DNA of 52,854 bases, from positions 1-52,854 of the forward strand of contig JAIEQB010000009.1 in assembly GCA_019748065.1 (NCBI GenBank). The letters are read 5' to 3'. The notes beneath the pieces were generated by a model. The model was not told where the DNA came from. It saw only the letters and a program-made list of their open reading frames with translations, and made no database searches. The stretch comes from Alphaproteobacteria bacterium (GTDB lineage: Bacteria; Pseudomonadota; Alphaproteobacteria; UBA9655). Of this stretch, positions 52,797 through 52,854 are shown piece after piece. Numbering within the stretch: the stretch's first letter is position 1; each line of letters opens with the position of its first letter. The position numbers and the translations under genes are program-made.

Positions 52797-52854
52797 TGTT
52801 TCCTCCATTTCGTTAAAATAGATGTAATTTTGATAAATCACCGACAACGATCTT

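Overview
The window looks like a large part of a conjugative plasmid, or a plasmid-like integrated element, from an AT-rich alphaproteobacterium. An intracellular lineage such as Holosporales or Rickettsiales (amoeba or protist symbionts) is my best guess. I infer this from a complete F-type tra gene set in the order known from Rickettsiales elements, a RepA_C-type replication initiator preceded by parA and parB, several toxin-antitoxin modules, an IS21-family element, and many secreted proteins and broken gene copies. No rRNA, tRNA or core housekeeping gene was seen.

Region 1 (1-13.6 kb) is a block of secreted or envelope proteins. It holds a 227-aa secreted protein of unknown function, two related small secreted proteins that share a Cys-Pro-Gly C-terminus, and between those two, on the opposite strand, a 975-aa protein with a Ser/Pro-rich N-terminal half and a multi-pass membrane C-terminal half. 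Four tandem S9-family (prolyl oligopeptidase-like) genes follow. The first has lost its catalytic serine and its normal C-terminus. The other three keep the triad and are close paralogs.

Region 2 (13.6-18.2 kb) is a dead ATPase gene (ATPase_2/DUF234 type) with several stops and a frameshift. A complete IS21-like element (istA, istB, terminal repeat arrays, 5-bp target duplication CCAAG) splits it.

Region 3 (18.2-24.5 kb) is the maintenance core. It has two identical 18-bp palindromes (candidate parS or operator), an AT-rich stretch with four iteron-like repeats and an exact DnaA box (candidate oriV), then parA-parB-rep in one operon, a HigB/HigA-type toxin-antitoxin pair with a clear promoter and operator, and a serine recombinase.

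Region 4 (24.5-30.1 kb) is a rearranged accessory patch. An amidase, an MHS-type MFS transporter and a LysR regulator lie between a broken copy of the traD 3' end and the intact traD. An inverted partial copy of the LysR 5' region also lies there.

Region 5 (30.1-52.1 kb) is one long minus-strand operon, read from 52.1 kb down to 30.1 kb: an unknown acidic protein, two related winged-helix-like proteins, ssb, a pilin-like gene, traL, E, K, B, V, C, an S26 signal peptidase, traW, U, trbC, traN, traF, H, G, D. Many neighbours overlap by 4 bp or by a few tens of bp. A relBE-like module sits in the opposite direction between traF and traH. No relaxase (traI) was found. The right edge (52.1-52.85 kb) has an inverted-repeat-rich leader and two broken small helix-turn-helix genes.
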